Of a stretch of 64,000 bases of DNA, positions 8,177-17,280 are shown piece by piece. The translations under genes and the position numbers were made by a program. How positions within the stretch are numbered: the stretch's first letter is position 1; every line of letters starts with the position of its first letter. The DNA comes from Mesorhizobium sp. CAU 1732 (GTDB lineage Bacteria > Pseudomonadota > Alphaproteobacteria > Rhizobiales > Rhizobiaceae). The stretch is taken from positions 3,100,001 through 3,164,000 of the forward strand of contig NZ_JBDQQR010000001.1 of the NCBI RefSeq assembly GCF_039888675.1. The letters run 5' to 3'. The notes below the pieces were generated by a model. The model did not search any database. It was not told the DNA's origin and saw nothing but the letters and a program-made list of their open reading frames with translations.

Positions 8177-9634
8177 TTAGAAACCGAGGCCGCCGATGCA
8201 GACATATTTGGTGTCGAGGTAATCCTCGATGCCTTGATGTCCGCCTTCGCGGCCAAGGCCCGATTCCTTGACGCCGCCGAACGGCGCTTCCGGCGTCGTG
8301 ATCAGCCCTTCATTGACGCCGACCATGCCGTATTTCAGGCCTTCCATGACGCGGAAGGCGCGGCCGAGATCGCTGGTGTAGAAATAGCAGGCAAGGCCAT
8401 ATTCGGTGTCGTTGGCGAGTTCGACCGCCTCGTCCTCGGACTTGAACTTGAAGACCGGAGCGACCGGGCCGAAGATTTCTTCCTTCATGAAGCGCATGTC
8501 GGTGGTGGCGTTCGAGATGACGGTCGGCTCGAAGAACGAGCCGCCGAGTGCGTGGCGGTTGCCGCCCGCGACGATCGTCGCGCCCTTGCCCTTGGCGTCG
8601 GCGATCAGTTCCTCGACTTTCTCGACAGCCTTGCCGTCGATCAGCGGACCCTGCTGGACGCCATCCTCGACACCGGGGCCGACCTTGAGCTTCTTCGACG
8701 CAGCAGCGAGCTTCTCGACGAACTGGTCGTAGATGCCTTCCTGCACGAAGAAGCGGTTGGTGCAGACGCAGGTCTGGCCGGAGTTGCGGTACTTGGCCAC
8801 CATCGCGCCTTCTACCGCGCGGTCGAGATCGGCATCGTCGAAGACCACGAACGGAGCGTTGCCGCCAAGTTCCATCGAGACCTTCTTCACGGTCGCGGCG
8901 GACTTCTCGATCAGGATCTTGCCGACCTCGGTCGAGCCCGTGAACGTGATCTTCTTGACGATCGGATTGGCGCAGATTTCATCGCCGATCTCGCCTGCCG
9001 AGCCGGTGACGATGTTGATCACGCCTTTGGGAATGCCGACCTCCTCGCACAGCGCGCCCCAGGCGAGGCCCGAATAGGGCGTCTGCGACGCAGGCTTCAC
9101 GACGCTGGTACAGCCCGCCGCGATGGCGGGACCGATCTTGCGGGCCAGCATCGAGGACGGAAAGTTCCATGGCGTGATCGCCGCGATGACGCCGACCGGC
9201 TCCTTGGTCACCATGATGCGTCGGTCGGCCCATGGGCTCGGCACGACGTCGCCATAGGTGCGGCGAGCTTCCTCGGCGAACCACAGGATGTAGGCAGCGG
9301 ACGCTCCGACTTCGCCCTTGGCCTCGGCCAGCGACTTGCCCTGCTCGAGCGTCAGCAATTCGGCCAGCGCATCCTGATTGTCGAGGATCGCGTCATGCAG
9401 CTTGCGCAGAAGCTTGGAGCGTTCGGCCGCCGACGTCTTGCGGAAGGTTTTGAACGCCCGGTCGGCGGCTTCGATCGCACGCCGCGTCTCGGCCTTGCCC
9501 GCCTTCGGCACGGTGCCGATCGTCAGGCCTGTCGCGGGATTGGTGACGTCGATCGTCGCGCCGGAATCGGCCTGGACCCACTCGCCGTCGATGAGGATCG
9601 CCTGGCGCATGAAGTGACTGGTTTTCTGGAGCAT
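8177..9634 (-). CDS. gabD: NADP-type succinate-semialdehyde dehydrogenase
   Basis: Oxidises succinate semialdehyde to succinate. The 485-residue ALDH-fold enzyme has Glu255 in ELGGN and nucleophilic Cys289 in GQTCVCTNR; the CxC arrangement is typical of GabD. Cofactor-binding blocks ITPWNFP and FTGSTEVGK are present, and length matches GabD. AGGGAGAT lies upstream of the ATG at 9634. Co-location with galM and kdgK hints at sugar-acid catabolism, where a related enzyme oxidises alpha-ketoglutarate semialdehyde, but the active-site block matches GabD better. Confidence 0.88.
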   Translation of the reverse strand: MLQKTSHFMRQAILIDGEWVQADSGATIDVTNPATGLTIGTVPKAGKAETRRAIEAADRAFKTFRKTSAAERSKLLRKLHDAILDNQDALAELLTLEQGKSLAEAKGEVGASAAYILWFAEEARRTYGDVVPSPWADRRIMVTKEPVGVIAAITPWNFPSSMLARKIGPAIAAGCTSVVKPASQTPYSGLAWGALCEEVGIPKGVINIVTGSAGEIGDEICANPIVKKITFTGSTEVGKILIEKSAATVKKVSMELGGNAPFVVFDDADLDRAVEGAMVAKYRNSGQTCVCTNRFFVQEGIYDQFVEKLAAASKKLKVGPGVEDGVQQGPLIDGKAVEKVEELIADAKGKGATIVAGGNRHALGGSFFEPTVISNATTDMRFMKEEIFGPVAPVFKFKSEDEAVELANDTEYGLACYFYTSDLGRAFRVMEGLKYGMVGVNEGLITTPEAPFGGVKESGLGREGGHQGIEDYLDTKYVCIGGLGF

Positions 9635-9779
9635 GTTTCCGATCTCCCTTCGGCGTGTCGGGCACGCCGTTCCTAGATGTCTGTTGACGTCGCGGCAAAC
9701 GGCCGCCGACTGCTCTCAGCTCATCGTGAATGTGAGCGTCAATCGCAATTTAGGTTCTTCGCGGCCCATGTGAAGGCGG

Positions 9780-10730
9780 TCAACCGAAAACCAGTTGGAC
9801 CACCATCAGCCAGAACCCCAGTGTGATCACCGAAAACGCGGTTGAGATCGTCATCGTGTTGGACGCAAGCACCTGACCTGTGCCGAAGCGCGTGGCGATC
9901 AGATAGGGGTTCACGCCCGTCGGCAGCGACGCCGCGATGACCATGATCTTGGCGGTCAGTGGCGGCAGACCCCACAAAATGGCGACGCCGAGCGCGATCG
10001 TCGGCATGACGACCAGCTTGATCGCGCCCAGCGCGATGGCCGGCTTCACATTGCCGCTGATCCCGAATTTCCGCAGGCCAAGCCCCATCGCGAACAAGGC
10101 GACAGTGCCCGCAATGCCGGCAAACGCATCGATGAAGCGCATGCCCACAACCGGCATGTCGAGACCGGTCAGACGCCAGGCGAGCCCGGCCAGGATGCCG
10201 ATGATCAACGGGTTGGAGAACAGGTTGCGCAGGAAGTCGCGCAAGACCTTCAAGGGGTGCGACGGCTCGCCCTCGCCGCGTCGGGCGAGCTCGAACATCA
10301 CGATCGAGGCGGCCATCATCGTCGGCAGATGGATGGCGAGAAGCAGCGACAGGACATCCATGCCCGGCTGGCCGAAAACGCCGAGGACAAAGGGAATTCC
10401 AAGCAGGAGAAGATTGGAGAAGGACGACGCGATGCCCGCCACGACACCGGCTGCCGCATCCCGGCCGAAGACACGCGTGGCGACGAAGTGCCCGGCTATC
10501 CACGCCACCGGAACGGAGCAGAAATAGCTGAACCACAGCGAGGTCGGGTCCGTGCCCTGCAAATCGATGGTGGTCATGGTGCGGAACAGCAAGGCCGGAA
10601 CGGCAACCACGACGGCGAATTCGGTGAGCGCGTCGCCGACCTGAGTCCGCAGTATACCCGTCCACGCGGCCACGTAGCCGAGGGCGACGAGGCCGAACAC
10701 GAAGGCGATTGTTTCGACCACGGCGGACAT
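9780..10730 (-). CDS. AEC family (auxin efflux carrier-type) transporter
   Basis: A 316-residue integral inner-membrane protein of the AEC/BART type, with two repeats of about five hydrophobic helices. Family members in bacteria move small carboxylates such as malonate or malate; the substrate here is not evident. Helix-breaking Asn/Pro residues typical of the fold occur in NLLLLGIP and LPTGVNPYL. It is separated from gabD by 145 bp and diverges from the next gene, so it is probably its own transcript. Confidence 0.85.
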   Translation of the reverse strand: MSAVVETIAFVFGLVALGYVAAWTGILRTQVGDALTEFAVVVAVPALLFRTMTTIDLQGTDPTSLWFSYFCSVPVAWIAGHFVATRVFGRDAAAGVVAGIASSFSNLLLLGIPFVLGVFGQPGMDVLSLLLAIHLPTMMAASIVMFELARRGEGEPSHPLKVLRDFLRNLFSNPLIIGILAGLAWRLTGLDMPVVGMRFIDAFAGIAGTVALFAMGLGLRKFGISGNVKPAIALGAIKLVVMPTIALGVAILWGLPPLTAKIMVIAASLPTGVNPYLIATRFGTGQVLASNTMTISTAFSVITLGFWLMVVQLVFG

Positions 10731-10865
10731 GAGACAGGCGGTTAGAGCAATTGGCCCCTGCCCGCAAGCAGGTCAGCATTCCTGTCGGTTTGGCGCGATC
10801 GGGGCAAGCCGCCTTCCCTGCACCGTCGCCGTCCCCTATATGCAAGGTGACGCAAAGGGGCCCGG

Positions 10866-11426
10866 ATGCATCGTTTCATAGTCGCTGTCATTGCTTTTCT
10901 TCTTCTCGCCGCGCCACAGGCGAATGCCACCGAGGCGGGATGGGCGCTTCTGCGCAATGGCGGACAGGTCGTGTTCCTGGTCAACGCCAACGCCCCAGGC
11001 ACCGGCGACCCGGCCAGTTTCGACATCGAAAACTGCCGCACGCAGCGAAATCTCTCCGATCGGGGTCGCCAGCAGGCGCGACGCATCGGCGCACTGTTCG
11101 CCGCGCGTGCCGAACCCGTGGAGCAGGTTTTCTCCAGCCGCTACTGCCGCTGCCTGGACACTGCGATCAGGGCTTTCGGCGAGGATCTGGTCGAGGAACT
11201 CGAGGCACTGGATTTGATATCGGGAGCCCCGGAAAGAGCCGTTGCGGCAAAGGACGAGATTGTCGCACTGATCCGCGACTATTCCGGACGCGGCAACCTC
11301 GTTCTCGTCACGCATCCCGAAAATATCCAGGCCATGCTCGGCATCACGCCGCGCGAAGGCGAGGCCGTGATCGTCTCGGCAGCCGATGACGGGCTCCATA
11401 CGATCGGGCGCATCATCTTCAACTGA
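10866..11426 (+). CDS. Exported histidine-phosphatase-fold protein with degenerate active site
   Basis: A 186-residue protein with a signal peptide (to about ANA at 21-23) followed by a histidine phosphatase superfamily domain. The downstream blocks are well preserved: [38 protein letters not shown] and LVTHPENI with the second catalytic His. But the N-terminal motif, normally [VL]xxMRHAxAPGTGDP with Arg-His, here reads [13 protein letters not shown]: the Arg and the phosphate-accepting His are replaced by Val and Asn. It is therefore probably not an active phosphatase by the usual mechanism. It lies upstream of acpXL but with a 122-bp gap. Confidence 0.8.
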   Translation: MHRFIVAVIAFLLLAAPQANATEAGWALLRNGGQVVFLVNANAPGTGDPASFDIENCRTQRNLSDRGRQQARRIGALFAARAEPVEQVFSSRYCRCLDTAIRAFGEDLVEELEALDLISGAPERAVAAKDEIVALIRDYSGRGNLVLVTHPENIQAMLGITPREGEAVIVSAADDGLHTIGRIIFN

Positions 11427-11548
11427 CGGGCCAAGAAGACCGGCACCCGGGCTACTTTTTGGACCCCTGCCCTTTTCCTGCCTGCAAAAACCGATTAGAG
11501 AGCCGCAAACAATCAGGTAGTTTGCGCCCTGCATTAGAGGGAATCACA

Positions 11549-11833
11549 GTGACATCGACATTCGACAAGGTTGCCGACATTATCGCGGAAACCAGCGAGA
11601 TCGACCGTGAGACGATCACGCCCAAAAGCCACACCATCGACGATCTGGGCATCGACAGCCTCGACTTCCTCGACATCGTGTTCGCGATCGACAAGGAATT
11701 CGGCATCAAGGTCCCGCTCGAGAAGTGGACCCAGGAAGTCAATGACGGAAAGGCCTCCACGGAGGAGTATTTCGTCATGGAGAACCTGTGCGCCAAGATC
11801 GACGCGCTCGTCGCGGCAAAGAACGCCACGTGA
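11549..11833 (+). CDS. acpXL: Acyl carrier protein AcpXL for very-long-chain fatty acid of lipid A
   Basis: Carries the growing 27-hydroxyoctacosanoyl-type chain before LpxXL transfers it to lipid A in rhizobia and Brucella. The 94-residue sequence is AcpXL-like throughout: [16 protein letters not shown] at the N-terminus and the phosphopantetheine site [12 protein letters not shown] with Ser37, then IPLEKWTQ-like and a longer C-terminus than housekeeping AcpP. The start is GTG at 11549, preceded by AGAGGGAA. It heads the operon with fabF2XL, fabF1XL, adhXL and lpxXL. The usual next gene fabZXL is absent. Confidence 0.95.
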   Translation: MTSTFDKVADIIAETSEIDRETITPKSHTIDDLGIDSLDFLDIVFAIDKEFGIKVPLEKWTQEVNDGKASTEEYFVMENLCAKIDALVAAKNAT

Positions 11834-11866
11834 TCCGCTCCGGCGGTCATTGCACCTGAGTTGGAC

Positions 11867-13054
11867 ATGAGCGCACGCGACGTCGTCATCACCGGTATTG
11901 GTCTCGTCTCTTCCCTTGGCGAAGGGGCCGAGCGGCATTGGCAGGCGCTGTCGCAGGCGAATGCCGAGCCGGTGATCGAGCGTGACCGCTTCGCGCCCTA
12001 TACCGTCCATCCCCTGCCCGAGATCGATTGGGGCCTGCAGATCGCCAAGCGCGGCGATCAGCGGCAGATGGAAACATGGCAGCGCCTCGGCACCTATGCC
12101 GCGGGCATGGCGCTCGACGATGCCGGCATCAAGCAGGACGAAGCGCTCTGCGCGACGATGGACATGATCGTGGCAGCCGGCGGCGGCGAGCGCGACGTGG
12201 CCGTCGACCAGGGCATTCTGGATGCCGCGCGGACCCGCAACGACCACGACCTTCTCCTCAACGAGAAGCTGACGACCGAACTGCGCCCGACGCTGTTCCT
12301 CGCCCAACTGTCGAACCTCCTGGCCGGCAACATTTCCATCGTCCACAAGGTGACCGGCTCCTCGCGCACGTTCATGGGCGAAGAAGCCGCCGGCGTCTCG
12401 GCGATCGAAACGGCTGCCGCGCGCATCCGCTCGGGCCAGTCGAGCCATATGCTCGTCGGAGGCGCGTTCCAGACGGAACATCCCGACATGCTGCTCGGCT
12501 ACGAACTGGGCGGCTTCCTGCATCGCAAACGCTGGAAACCGGTCTGGCAGCGTGCGGGCAATGAAGGCGGCGGCGTTATCTCAGGGTCCGGCGGCGCTTT
12601 TCTCGTGCTGGAATCGCGCGAACACGCGGAAGCGCGCGGCCGCAAGGCCTATGCTGTAATCGGCAAGGTCGCATCGGGCCGCGCCAAGCGCAATGAGGGC
12701 GACTTTGTAGACGCCATCTCCGGTCTCGTTCGCGCGCTCGAAGTGCCCGCTCGTCCCACTTTGGCAATTTCCGGCGCATCCGGTGCCCACGCGGCGACCG
12801 GCGCTGAGCGTACCGCACTGTCGGGCGCGGGCGACTTCGCGGTCCGTGGTTTTTCATCGCTGACCGGGCACCTCAAGGAAGCGCAGTTCCCGTTCGCGAT
12901 CGCGCTGGCGGCGCTTGCGATTGCCAACGGGCAGCCCTACCCGCCCTTCGACACAGAGAACGAGACGCCCATCGACGGCGCGCCCGAGGCCGTCGTCGCG
13001 ACCGCGATCGGCTACAGCCGCTTCGAAGGCGCAGCACTCGTCGTGGCGGCCTGA
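11867..13054 (+). CDS. fabF2XL: Beta-ketoacyl synthase-like FabF2XL without catalytic cysteine
   Basis: Second-position gene of the VLCFA operon, 395 residues, thiolase/ketosynthase fold (VVITGIGLVSSLGEG at the N-terminus). The position of the catalytic Cys (TACASG in its neighbour) reads GSSRTFMGEEAAG, and the first His motif (NAHGTST) is replaced by GASGAHAATG; the second His may survive in SLTGH. It therefore looks like a non-condensing partner, like the chain-length factor of type II polyketide synthases, acting as a heterodimer with FabF1XL. The start at 11867 ATG is 33 bp after acpXL. Assignment to the operon role is strong; the chain-length role is inference. Confidence 0.88.
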   Translation: MSARDVVITGIGLVSSLGEGAERHWQALSQANAEPVIERDRFAPYTVHPLPEIDWGLQIAKRGDQRQMETWQRLGTYAAGMALDDAGIKQDEALCATMDMIVAAGGGERDVAVDQGILDAARTRNDHDLLLNEKLTTELRPTLFLAQLSNLLAGNISIVHKVTGSSRTFMGEEAAGVSAIETAAARIRSGQSSHMLVGGAFQTEHPDMLLGYELGGFLHRKRWKPVWQRAGNEGGGVISGSGGAFLVLESREHAEARGRKAYAVIGKVASGRAKRNEGDFVDAISGLVRALEVPARPTLAISGASGAHAATGAERTALSGAGDFAVRGFSSLTGHLKEAQFPFAIALAALAIANGQPYPPFDTENETPIDGAPEAVVATAIGYSRFEGAALVVAA

Positions 13055-13072
13055 ACCGCTGGGAGACGTTTG

Positions 13073-14347
13073 ATGACGACCTATACGGATCATCTCGGCA
13101 GGCCCATCGTGGCGGTCACCGGCGTAGGCCTGGTGACGTCGCTCGGCACCGGCGTCGAGGACAATTGGCAGGCGCTGACCTCCGGCACGTCCGGCATCCA
13201 CCCGATCACGCGCTTCCCGACCGATCATCTCAACACGACGATTGCCGGAACCGTCGATTTTCTCGAATCCAGCGACAAGGGCGCCAGCGCGCTGACCTAT
13301 GAGCTGGCCGAGCTCGCAGGCACCGAAGCCGTCCAGGGGGCAGGTTTCGACACCGGCTATTTCGCCGGCCCGCTCTTCCTCGCATCGCCGCCCGTCGAGC
13401 TCGACTGGCACGAGCGTCTCGCGCTCTATTCAGCTGCGGATCTCGAAGCCCCCGAATATGAGCGCCTGCTTGCGGTGGCGCGCGAGCAGCTCAATCGAGA
13501 AACCTTCGATTCCGGCCAGTTCGGCGCGATCGCAGACCGCTTGGCTGATCGTTTTGGCACGGTCGGGCTTCCGATCACGCTGTCGACCGCCTGCGCTTCG
13601 GGCGCGACCGCGATCCAGCTCGGCGTCGAAGCGATCCGGCGCGGCGAATGCGACCGCGCGCTCGCGATCGGTGCAGACGGCTCCGCGACCGCCGAAGCGC
13701 TGATCCGCTTCTCGCTTCTCTCGGCACTGTCGACGCAGAACGGCAATCCCACGACGGCGTCAAAACCCTTCTCGAAGGACCGCGACGGCTTCGTTCTGGC
13801 CGAAGGCTCCGCCGCCCTCGTTCTCGAATCGCTCGAAAGCGCCCATGCACGCGGCGCGACCGTGCTCGGCATCATGCGCGGCTGCGGCGAAAAGGCCGAC
13901 GACTTCCATCGCACCCGCTCCAAGCCTGATGGGTCGCCGGCTATCGCTGCGGTCACGGCGGCATTGGCCGATGCGGGCATGTCCGCCGACGAGATCGACT
14001 ATGTGAATGCCCACGGCACCTCGACGCCGGAAAACGACAAGATGGAGCACATGTCGCTCTCGACCGTCTTCGGCGAGCGCATGAAGCGCGTTCCGGTGTC
14101 GTCCAACAAGTCGATGATCGGCCACACATTGTCGGCCGCCGGCGCGATCGAGGCGGTCATCTCGATCCTCACCATGGCGAAAGGCGTCATTCCGCCGACC
14201 ATCAATTACGACCATCCGGACCCCGCGATCGAGCTCGACGTGGTGCCGAACGTGAAGCGCGAGGCGCAGGTTCGCTCCGTGCTTTCCAATTCCTTCGGCT
14301 TCGGCGGCCAGAACACCTGCCTTGTCATGGCGCGGGAACCGGTCTAG
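13073..14347 (+). CDS. fabF1XL: Beta-ketoacyl-ACP synthase FabF1XL (active-site complete)
   Basis: The condensing enzyme for elongating the AcpXL-bound chain. The 424-residue KAS II-type protein has the full Cys-His-His set: Cys174 in STACASGAT, His314 in NAHGTSTPEND and His351 in NKSMIGHTLSA. The N-terminal half has an insertion relative to FabF (about residues 60-150), as in rhizobial VLCFA synthases. ATG at 13073 follows GGGAG at 13061; an overlapping TTG three bases earlier is less likely. It lies 18 bp after fabF2XL, consistent with coupled expression of a heterodimer. Confidence 0.93.
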   Translation: MTTYTDHLGRPIVAVTGVGLVTSLGTGVEDNWQALTSGTSGIHPITRFPTDHLNTTIAGTVDFLESSDKGASALTYELAELAGTEAVQGAGFDTGYFAGPLFLASPPVELDWHERLALYSAADLEAPEYERLLAVAREQLNRETFDSGQFGAIADRLADRFGTVGLPITLSTACASGATAIQLGVEAIRRGECDRALAIGADGSATAEALIRFSLLSALSTQNGNPTTASKPFSKDRDGFVLAEGSAALVLESLESAHARGATVLGIMRGCGEKADDFHRTRSKPDGSPAIAAVTAALADAGMSADEIDYVNAHGTSTPENDKMEHMSLSTVFGERMKRVPVSSNKSMIGHTLSAAGAIEAVISILTMAKGVIPPTINYDHPDPAIELDVVPNVKREAQVRSVLSNSFGFGGQNTCLVMAREPV

Positions 14348-14385
14348 TCCGCAACGCCAGACCATCACGACAGCGGACATAACCA

Positions 14386-15411
14386 ATGCGCGCACTGCAA
14401 CTCGTCGAAGACCGACGGCTCGAAGCCGTTGATCTGCCGCCCCCTCCTCCGCCCGGCCGCGGCGAAGTCACCGTCCGTATCAAGGCCGTGGCGCTCAATC
14501 ACATCGACGTCTGGGGCTGGCGCGGCATGGCCTTCGCCAAGCGCAAGATGCCACTCGTCATCGGTGCGGAAGCCTCCGGCGAAGTCGACACGGTCGGCGA
14601 AGGCGTAGCAAACCTGCTGCCCGGACAACTCGTCTCGATCTACGGCGCGCGCACCTGCGGCCATTGCCGTGCCTGCCGCGAGAAGCGCGACAATCTGTGC
14701 GAACACGTCTCCGGCGTGCACGGCTTCCATCTCGACGGCTTCGCGCAGGAACTCGTCAACCTGCCCGCGCGCCTCCTGATCCCCGCGCCTCCCGGCGTCG
14801 ATGAGATCGGCGCGGCGGTCGCCCCGATCACCTTCGGCACGGTCGAGCATATGCTGTTCGACAATGCCAGGCTGGAACCCGGCGAAACGATCCTGATCCA
14901 CGCCGGCGGCTCGGGCATCGGTTCGGCCGCGATCCAGCTCGCGCGCAAGATGGGCTGCACGATCATCACGACCGTCGGTTCCGATGACAAGATCGAGAAG
15001 GCCAAGGCGCTCGGCGCCGACCACGTCATCAACTACCGCGAGGACCGCTTCGAGGGTGTCGTGCGCAAGCTGACGAAGAAGAAGGGCGTCGATGTCGTCT
15101 TCGAGCATGTCGGCGCGGACACCTGGGCGGGCTCCATGCTCTGCATGAAACGCGGCGCGCGCCTCGTGACCTGTGGCTCGACCTCCGGCGTCTCCACCCA
15201 GATGAACCTCATGCAACTCTTCCAGCAGCAGCTCAAGATCCTCGGCTCGTTCGGCTGCCGCATGGAAAACATGACCAACGCCATGCAGAAGATGGCCGCT
15301 GGCCTCGTCAAGCCGGTCATCGATACCGAAGTCGGCTTCGACGACATCGGGCGGGCACTGGAGCGCATGGAAGGCCGCGACGTCTTCGGCAAGATCATCC
15401 TGCGGGTCTGA
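14386..15411 (+). CDS. Zinc-type (MDR) alcohol dehydrogenase of the VLCFA operon
   Basis: A 341-residue medium-chain dehydrogenase/reductase, conserved at this place in rhizobial acpXL operons (often called adh2XL). It shows GHxE-region equivalents, a structural-zinc cysteine cluster CGHCRACREKRDNLC, and the NAD(P)-binding GGSGIGSAAIQLA motif. Its likely role is an oxidoreduction in making or modifying the long-chain acyl group, perhaps enoyl reduction or the omega-1 hydroxyl step; this is inference. It overlaps lpxXL by one base (TGATG), a sign of translational coupling. Confidence 0.88.
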   Translation: MRALQLVEDRRLEAVDLPPPPPPGRGEVTVRIKAVALNHIDVWGWRGMAFAKRKMPLVIGAEASGEVDTVGEGVANLLPGQLVSIYGARTCGHCRACREKRDNLCEHVSGVHGFHLDGFAQELVNLPARLLIPAPPGVDEIGAAVAPITFGTVEHMLFDNARLEPGETILIHAGGSGIGSAAIQLARKMGCTIITTVGSDDKIEKAKALGADHVINYREDRFEGVVRKLTKKKGVDVVFEHVGADTWAGSMLCMKRGARLVTCGSTSGVSTQMNLMQLFQQQLKILGSFGCRMENMTNAMQKMAAGLVKPVIDTEVGFDDIGRALERMEGRDVFGKIILRV

Positions 15412-16352
15412 TGACGAGACGCACATCCTTCCTGCGTCCGCTGATCGCGCGGACGCTGCAAATCCTGAAGCAGGTCGAATACTGGCTCATCGCGCAGCTT
15501 GCGATGGCCGTGCTCTGGCTCCTGCGCCGTTTGCCCCCCGACCGCGCGCTTGCGTTCGCCGATCGCGTCGCGCGCCGGATCGGCCCCTGGTTCGGTCGCC
15601 ACAGCGTGGCGATGACGAACCTGCGCAACGCCTACCCCGAAAAGACCGAGCAGGAACTCGAAGCCATCGCCTCCGACATGTGGGGCAACATGGCGCGTCT
15701 GGCTGGCGAATACGTGTTTCTGGACCGGATTTTCGACTTCGTGCCCGGTTCGGAGACATCCGGGCGGGTCGAGGTGCAGGGCGAGGAGATTTTCGTCCGC
15801 ATCCGCGACGATGGCCGGCCGCATATCGTCTTCACCGCGCATACGGGCAATTTCGAGCTGCTGCCGGTGGCCGCCGCGTCCTACGAACTGCCCGTGACGG
15901 CGCTGTTCCGTGCGCCGAACAATCCCTACATCGCCAAGTACGTTTTCTCGACCCGCGCCGAGGCCATGGGCGAAATGCTCGCCTCGCGCGCTGGCGCCGC
16001 CTTCGCGCTTGCCCGCATCCTGGAGCGCGGCGGCAATATCGGCGTGCTGGTCGACCAGAAATTCGCCCGCGGCGTCCGCACCACCTTCTTCGACCGGCCG
16101 TGCAACACCAGCCCGCTCGTCGCCAAGCTCGCGCGCCAGTACGATTGCGACGTCTACCCCGCCCGCTCGATCCGCCTTCCCGGCAACCGCTTCCGGCTGG
16201 AGGTCTACGACAAGCTCGACCTCCCGCGCACCGAAAAGGGCGCGGTCGACGTCAACGCCACGACGCAGATGCTGAACGACGTCGTGGAGGGCTGGGTGCG
16301 CGAGCATCCCGGCCAATGGATGTGGTTCCACAAGCGCTGGCAGATCGACTGA
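15411..16352 (+). CDS. lpxXL: Lipid A very-long-chain acyltransferase LpxXL
   Basis: Transfers the VLCFA from AcpXL to the lipid A precursor at the inner membrane. The 313-residue HtrB/LpxL-type protein has an N-terminal membrane anchor (about residues 20-45) and the catalytic HX4E motif in HTGNFE, followed by a FRAPNNPY block and GVLVDQKF. Length is normal. It is last in the operon; its stop codon touches the stop codon of the converging gene with no base between, forming TGATCA. Confidence 0.93.
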   Translation: MTRRTSFLRPLIARTLQILKQVEYWLIAQLAMAVLWLLRRLPPDRALAFADRVARRIGPWFGRHSVAMTNLRNAYPEKTEQELEAIASDMWGNMARLAGEYVFLDRIFDFVPGSETSGRVEVQGEEIFVRIRDDGRPHIVFTAHTGNFELLPVAAASYELPVTALFRAPNNPYIAKYVFSTRAEAMGEMLASRAGAAFALARILERGGNIGVLVDQKFARGVRTTFFDRPCNTSPLVAKLARQYDCDVYPARSIRLPGNRFRLEVYDKLDLPRTEKGAVDVNATTQMLNDVVEGWVREHPGQWMWFHKRWQID

Positions 16353-17273
16353 TCAGTAGTAGTTCATAACCGCGTGCTTCGCTTCGGCGAAAAAGAGCCA
16401 GCGTTCCGTCAGCATGCCGATGACATGCGACACCACCGCCAGAACCGCCAGGACGATCGCCAGCGCATACGCTTCCGCGCCGGCAATGAGGATCGCGACG
16501 ATCAGCACGGCCGGCATCACGCCGCCGAGGATGAAACTGATGGCGGCAAGCTTTTTCGCATGCTTGCGCGCGATGACGAAACCCATCTCGCGCGTCAGAT
16601 AGCTGTCATTGCCGTGCGGGCTCTGGAACAGTTTGACGCGGCCGATGTCGCCTAGACCCGTCGCGCTCTCCGGCGTCGAAAGCGGTTGCAGCGTCTGCAT
16701 GTTGCGCCGCCAGTAGAATTTCGTCGTCCAGGCCGCGATCAGGAAGACGAGCGCAACCAGCATCAGGAACAACGCGCCATTGCCGCCGATGATTGCAACC
16801 AGCAGGCCGAGAAGCCCGCCACCCGCGCCTGCGAAGAGCAGGTAGCAGGCCGGCGTCAGCGGCGTATGCCACGCCTGAACGGACTTGAGCGAGCCGTAGA
16901 TCATCGCGGTGCAGTAGATGGTGGCGGCCGCGCCCGCCGCGCCCAGAAGCCCGGAGATCGGCAGATGGCGCGACTGGAAGATCGCCGCATAGGCGCTCAT
17001 GCAGAGCGGGATGAAGGTCAGGATCGCCAGAACGCCTTCGCGCGACAGCCAACTCGTGCGCCATTGCGACAGCGCCCGCCACGCCCGCTGAGGATTGCCC
17101 AGATGCAGCGTGGACGACAGCAGTCCTCCGCCGATCAGCATGAGCGCGACAACATGCGCGACCTTGGTCACGGCGAGGCTCGGGTCGAGAAACCCCAGAC
17201 CGAGCATAATGGCAAGCCCGTAGCCGAGGCCCGACATGGTCGTGAAGGCGATGATGGAAAGCGCGGGATGCAT
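16353..17273 (-). CDS. soeC: DmsC/SoeC-type membrane anchor subunit
   Basis: Integral membrane subunit of a molybdoenzyme complex, passing electrons between the FeS subunit and quinone. The 306-residue protein has about eight hydrophobic helices in the DmsC pattern, starting MHPALSIIAFTT. The start at 17273 lies seven bases after the FeS gene stop. Order soeA-soeB-soeC on the minus strand with a cytoplasmic catalytic subunit fits sulfite:quinone oxidoreductase SoeABC better than periplasmic DMSO reductase. Substrate assignment is by family resemblance, not proven. Confidence 0.82.
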   Translation of the reverse strand: MHPALSIIAFTTMSGLGYGLAIMLGLGFLDPSLAVTKVAHVVALMLIGGGLLSSTLHLGNPQRAWRALSQWRTSWLSREGVLAILTFIPLCMSAYAAIFQSRHLPISGLLGAAGAAATIYCTAMIYGSLKSVQAWHTPLTPACYLLFAGAGGGLLGLLVAIIGGNGALFLMLVALVFLIAAWTTKFYWRRNMQTLQPLSTPESATGLGDIGRVKLFQSPHGNDSYLTREMGFVIARKHAKKLAAISFILGGVMPAVLIVAILIAGAEAYALAIVLAVLAVVSHVIGMLTERWLFFAEAKHAVMNYY

Positions 17274-17280
17274 GTGTGCG

